A DNA stretch of 64,000 nt from Microvelia longipes (taxonomy: Eukaryota > Arthropoda > Insecta > Hemiptera > Veliidae): contig JACMZG010001863.1 in the NCBI GenBank assembly GCA_018340805.1, positions 57,604,091 through 57,668,090 on the forward strand, in the 5' to 3' direction. The translations under genes were made by a program, and so were the position numbers. Under the pieces are notes generated by a model. It saw only the letters and a program-made list of their open reading frames with translations, was not told the origin of the DNA and did no database searches. Each line of letters begins with the position of its first letter. Within the stretch, counting starts at the first letter, position 1. Shown here piece by piece: positions 59,280 to 64,000 of this stretch.

Positions 59280-59446
59280 TTACACAGGGCTAAAATCAGT
59301 TGACAGCGTGGGACAATAATGCGAGGGAGCCAATGAGGTTAGTCCTGAATGTTTAACCACGCCCATCATTTTAAATCGGACCAGCCTTATTGATTCCTCA
59401 ATACTATTTTCCCACGCTGTCAACTGATTTTAGCCATTTGTTAAAC
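59280..59446. mobile_element. MITE family C, copy 2
   Basis: Ends GGCTAAAATCAGTTGACAGC and GCTGTCAACTGATTTTAGCC. Interior TGCGAGGGAGCCAATGAGGT matches copy 1. The full length folds back on itself. Confidence 0.85.
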
Positions 59447-60971
59447 TATCATGTTAAACATCTAAAAAAATATATTTTTTTACTAATATTAGTTTTCCGC
59501 TTTTTGTTAAGTGTTTTGTTAAGGGGTTTAGTGTGTCTGATATATGGAGCTATTCATGCACAGCACGCCTTGTTCTGTTTGAAACTTACTAATATCAAAT
59601 TCAACCTAATATCGGTTTATAATACTTAAATTTGTCATGCGAAATTCCAGTCCTCAGAACATTAAGGGTTAGGCAATTTGGTTACTATGCTAAGCATTTG
59701 TTCAGTTTATTCTGTACAGCAGTTTTATTCTATTATGTGTTAAGTATTTGTCCAAATTGCCTGACAGAGAATATACAGGAATAAAATTAGATTTCTCCTG
59801 CAAATAATTTACATTGCTAAATCTCTTTTAAAAATCTTTATACTTAGAAATAAAAAAAAAGTATAAACAAAAAAATCAGACTTCATTTAATATAAATTAT
59901 TTTGTAATATTTAAATTCTAAAAGAAGACTTTTAGAAACATATTTAAAATTTTATGAAATAATAATATATTCTCATAAATTTTATTATTTTAAACTTTGG
60001 TTTTAATATTACAAATAAAAAATTTCTCCTTTTTGAATTTTTTAATATTAAAATAGTTGAATCAAACTGGCAAATAAAAAACTTTGAGGTTTTTATGTTT
60101 TCTCACTTACTACAGTACACACATATAAAAAGTATTTTGTTCGCTCAAAAATGGGAAATCTAGTTCATAAATATCTGTAATAGGTGTTAAATGATAGTTT
60201 TGGTGGTTTTTATTGTTTTTATTTTATTGTGTGTGTTACTCAATTATTCAGCTGTGTACACGCACAAAAATCAGATATAAATTATATTGTGCTTTTCGGA
60301 TGATAATATTTTTTGACCACGATAATTAATTTGGCTGAGTCATTAAGACATATAAAAAATCGCAAAACATAAAAATTTGACTGATCGAGTTAAAATGTAC
60401 ATAAATGCCACCTGTAGTGAACTGATCCATTAAATTTTATTTGATGTTGGTCGCCATTTAGAAAATATTGACTTCTGAATTTTTGAAAGTTGACAGCTTA
60501 GAATAATACTATATATAGAAGGAGCACAGGACCGTAAACACAAAGTAATTCCACTAAAACAAACAACAAAACATTATTTTAAATATGTGTCATAAATATC
60601 TATTAATGAAGAAAGATCGTAGAGAACAAATATAATAACTTAAAACACATTCTGAGTATTTAATAAAACCGGTCTTAGATGGCAAAAGGGTGGCGGAATA
60701 CAAGAATCTACATTTAGTTGACGAGAACTGCTTTTAATATAATTTTAATAAATACGTTAAACTACAATTTAAAATGCGTTAAATATTGTAATGCACCGAT
60801 ATTTATATTAGTATGTTATGAATAATCAATCATTAATTAACATTAGGGCATAATAATTCAGCAACCGGAAGTATTGCCAACTTTTTTTTAGAAAATTGTG
60901 TATTGTTAGGGTGGCAGCATTACTTAAGTTTACCAGTGAACCGTCTTTCGTGTTATCAGTAGTGCTCCTTC
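59447..60971. other. AT-rich non-coding stretch
   Basis: No gene recognised. Confidence 0.5.

Positions 60972-61014
<43 letters not shown>
60972..61014. repeat. (AAT)n microsatellite
   Basis: About 14 AAT units. Similar to the tails of the SINE family, but no SINE body adjoins it. Confidence 0.95.
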
Positions 61015-61016
<2 letters not shown>

Positions 61017-61373
61017 CATTTATTGCATTAAAAACAACCAGAGAAAGATATTTCTTTTTTACATTTTTTGCAAATCAGCACAGAGCTGTGGTACCCTTCT
61101 GAAATTAAAACTTAGGGAAAGACTCAATTTCAGTCAGGTCTTAAAAAATAAAAGTTAAGAACTATTTTATTTTACATGTTTGTCTATTCTTAAATTAATT
61201 GACTATAATTAGACAACAAAAAGTTTTTAATTACTTATTATTAGCTTCCATGTTTACCATAGATTAACTAAAGAAAGAAAAGATAAGACATTCTGAACAA
61301 TAAAGAAAAAATAAAAATAAATCATTCCACATAAGTTTAAAATTATTTAGCATAATAAGTAATTAAGAACAGC

Positions 61374-61973
61374 CTAATATAGTGAGGGGGTTGGGAGGAC
61401 AGTACTACTGAACAATTCAAACCACTGCTTCCATCCTTCTCTTGATTGAGCTTCCTTAATCCAGTTGACTGTCTTGCAGGTTTTCCTAAACATTTCATCC
61501 CATTTCTTCATGGGTCTGCCTGGTTTTCTGATATGATCTCTAGGACACCACTCTAATAGCTTCTTGGTCCATCTATCATCCTTGGTTCTAGCAATATGCC
61601 CTGCCCAGGTCCACTTCTTCTTAGCTATGAGTTTTCCTATATCTTCAAAACTTGTAGCATTCTGGAGCCAAACCTTTGATTTTCTATCTAGCCTGGTTAC
61701 TCTAAGCATGCTTCTCTGCATGTTTCTCACAGTTATTCTTATTCTATTTAGCATTTTGTTGGTGAGTATCCAGGTTTCTGCTCCATAAGACAGGACGGGT
61801 AATACCACTGAGTTCCAAAGTTTTTTTTTAATGTTTACATCTACACTTGACCTAAAGAGCTTTCTATACTTGTTGTAAGAGTTCCAAGCAAGACTAATTC
61901 TTCGAGAGATTTCTGCCTTTTCAGTGTTATTATTGGTTATAACACATCCTAAATAAGTAAATGATTCTACAGA
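61374..61973 (-). pseudogene. Non-LTR retrotransposon reverse transcriptase, 3' fragment
   Basis: The minus-strand frame is open from about 61,973 to a stop at 61,374 and has no ATG start, as expected for a 5'-truncated copy. It reads SFTYLGCVITNNN, VVLPVLSYGAETWILT, KKKWTWAGHIART and a GRPMKKWDEMF tail, which are hallmarks of the RT thumb and C-terminal region in many animal LINEs (RTE-like in my judgement). Just upstream, in-frame stops at 61,974 and beyond interrupt still recognisable sequence. Dead copy; a 74-aa plus-strand frame is its shadow. Confidence 0.85.
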
Positions 61974-62250
61974 TTATACCTTCAATATATAGTTTTATTC
62001 TATAAGGTTGACAGCCTATATAACTTTTAATCTTCCTTCTGTTTTACGACAAAAAAATATAGTCTAATAGTGTAAAACATAAATAACTATTTGAAAAAAA
62101 AAATCAAAAGCAATTAAACTTTTAGCTTGAAAATTATTATAATAGTTTGTTCTTTGTAGCACTGGAAAGTTTATAGAACTCCATCTCAGGCTTGATCAAG
62201 GGGACTTTAGTTCTATAAAAAGTTTTGAATGATTTATTAAATTTAATATA

Positions 62251-62278
62251 TTTCGCCTATCATTGTAGGCATCTTCAG
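62251..62278 (-). ncRNA. Hammerhead-like core, AT-rich variant
   Basis: Minus strand: CTGAAGA (62,278-62,272), stem II GCCTA/TAGGC, then GAAA (62,254-62,251) and a self-complementary ATATAT in place of ACCGGT. Stem I is weak (two base pairs). Core match only. Confidence 0.35.
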
Positions 62279-62397
62279 AATCAATATCTACAAGCTACAT
62301 TAATAAATTATTAAAATAAATAAACAATCACAATACATTAATGGAAAGACTAGAAAAATCACAGCTTAAAAATTATTGCCAAACATATTTAATTATT

Positions 62398-62636
62398 AGT
62401 ATAATAATAATAATGCCCGTTTTAGGGCCTTTCGGCCCTTCAGGGTGTTCGCCCTGCGGGAACCACCTCGGGTGGGTCACATCTACTATGCTCAAAGTAA
62501 AGCTAAAGTTGGCGAAATCTTTTTACATCAAATTCTTTTCATAAAAACTGAGAGCATAGCCCGGGCTGTGAACCCCGGACCTCCGGTGCCGAAGTCCAGT
62601 ACTATACGACCACGGCTATGGAGGTAGATATTATTA
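62398..62636 (-). mobile_element. tRNA-derived SINE, copy 3
   Basis: Reverse orientation: head near 62,630 (CCATAGCCGTGGTCG), B-box-like GGGGTTCACAGCCC, GC-rich 3' part (GGTTCCCGCAGGGCGAA) and ATT-repeat tail at 62,400. Closest to copy 1 at 6.46 kb. Opposite-strand frames are incidental. Confidence 0.85.
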
Positions 62637-62957
62637 GTGCTATTCTTAAAATTATATAAATTGCTGATCTGTAATAAGCATTACGTTTTTTCACGAAAAC
62701 ACCAAATTAACTATGCATATTATAACTACTCACTACATATTAATGCTATTTAGAGAATTGAAATTAATAAAATTCTGGTGCGGATATCCGGATGCTTTAT
62801 TGAATTTTCAAAGAAAAGATGAGGTTGGGACACGATAACTTTCCATTACTTTCTTGGGAAAATCCTACTAATTGGTTTTTTAGAAACACTATAGATAGTT
62901 TAATAAATGAGGAGTTTATGGTTAAGCTTGCTGGAATGAAACCTTTGGTAATAACTG

Positions 62958-63233
62958 ATATTAACAACACCAACTTCGTCTTTCCACCAATAAGCTTTAA
63001 TTTAACTCTGAGCAGAGCCGGCTTTCGGCTATAATGCCATCTACAGTGCCGGTGAGATGTTGAGTCTTTCAATTCTTGGAGTCTGACACATTATTGAAAG
63101 GAGTCAGACTCCAAGAATTGAAAGACTCAACATCTCACAGGCACTGTAGATGGCATTATAGCCGAAAGCCGGCTCTGCTCAGAGTTAAATTAAAGCTTAT
63201 TGGTGGAAAGATGAAGTTGGTGTTGTTAATATT
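62958..63233. repeat. Foldback, 130-bp arms
   Basis: Arms 62,958-63,087 and 63,103-63,233 with a 15-bp loop. Nearly perfect; differences include CGGTGAG against CACAGGC and one G/A change. The arms contain CCACCAATAAGC, GGCTTTCGGCTATAATGCC and ATTCTTGGAGTCTGAC. Opposing 91- and 71-aa frames here mirror each other and are not genes. Confidence 0.95.
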
Positions 63234-64000
63234 GTAGACCATTCCACGGCGCACACTGAAGTTATGAGATTAAGATGTTTAGAAGGGCTTATGAGGATGT
63301 GCTGGATGCTTTTTGTGCTTAACATTTACAAAATGGTTTATGTAATCAAAAAAACTCACGCAATACTTATGATATTTTACAGTTAAAAAACTCTGGTGTA
63401 TGAACTTGGAAGAAGTCCGATTTCTCCAGTATAAACTATCATCTTATCTTCTACACAAAAAAAATTCAGTTGAAAAAAAATGTAATATAAATATTTGTGA
63501 AAAAAGTGGCAAATTAAAAATATTCAAGGGGGAAATGGAAAGGAGAGATTAGGAGAGTTTGGAGACAGTTAACAAAAATACATGTTTTAATTTGCGACGA
63601 CACAGCGTAACAAGGGAGCTAAAAATGAGCCAAGTTTCAAGTTTGTTTTTTGGCAAGTATAGGCGAGTTAAAAAAAGACCTATATGATAAACGTGAGGAT
63701 CCTATCTAGGGACACCTGAGACCCTACCAACCTTTAGGGTAAAAAAATTATAGCACTCAGTACCGCAAGTCGGGCGCATTTCCTTTGGAATGCTTGCTTT
63801 TTTTCCTATCCTATCCAGTTTTTAATCTGTGTTTCGGTTTTTCTTGCATTTTATACCATTAGTTGTGTTTATACAAAACTACGCTCTACCTTGCTTTCTA
63901 TTCAGAGCCTCAACAATATTGAATACAACACCCTACTCGTCATATTATGTTTACCTTCCGTCTTTTAAACTGGATTCTTCACACTCTAAACTTCGACTCC
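63234..64000. other. Non-coding stretch
   Basis: At about 63,765 CAAGTCGGGCGCATTTCC recalls the foldback arms at 27.4 kb, and ACACCCTACTCGTCAT near 63,928 recalls the 150-bp satellite at 28.2 kb, so a decayed joint copy of those two repeats may be present. No gene. Confidence 0.45.

Overview
This window looks like repeat-rich, strongly AT-rich nuclear DNA from an animal, most likely an arthropod. The evidence is long (AT)n and (GT)n tracts, tRNA-derived SINEs with internal A and B boxes, TA-flanked MITE-like elements, a decayed LINE reverse transcriptase, many minisatellites, and core promoters built from a TATA box plus a TCAGT-type initiator about 31 bases downstream. No species can be named from this. 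I see no convincing intact host gene: almost every open frame lies in a microsatellite, a minisatellite or a dispersed repeat.

The standout is a composite element at about 51,541-56,958 (5.4 kb) bounded by inverted repeats of roughly 730 and 790 bp. Inside, in order, are: a leftward 174-aa gene of an RNase H/exonuclease-like type (52,284-52,808); a 1.1-kb array of GAGCC-containing repeats; a rightward gene starting at 54,152 that joins an N-terminal C2H2 zinc finger and a very acidic linker to a double-jelly-roll capsid-like domain; and a small broken gene (from 55,847) with a tentative PC4-like reading. Each of the three genes has its own TATA-initiator pair. The capsid-like gene is interrupted: an in-frame stop at 55,328 is followed by recognisable downstream sequence in other frames up to about 55,743. 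I read the whole as a decayed, virus-derived or virus-like DNA element with no polymerase of its own. Family assignments come from memory of motifs and were not searched.

The rest, left to right. 0-12 kb: a MITE-like copy, AT/GT tracts, a tRNA-derived SINE and several copies of a GT-tract-bearing dispersed repeat. 12.2-12.5 kb: a foldback whose two arms each carry a hammerhead-ribozyme-like core. 13-23 kb: SINE pieces and a run of minisatellites (31-32, 29, about 50 and 39 bp units). 26-30 kb: a second MITE-like copy, a 300-bp-arm foldback, a 150-bp satellite and another SINE. 30.6-32.3 kb: a compositionally odd domain dense in short perfect hairpins, with a possible first exon. 33.5 kb: a perfect palindrome with 97-bp arms, again hammerhead-like. 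34.8-51 kb: a 42-bp minisatellite, further MITE and SINE copies, a third MITE inside a minisatellite, and large unremarkable AT-rich spans. 57-64 kb: AT palindromes, a MITE, a LINE 3' end, a SINE and a foldback with 130-bp arms.
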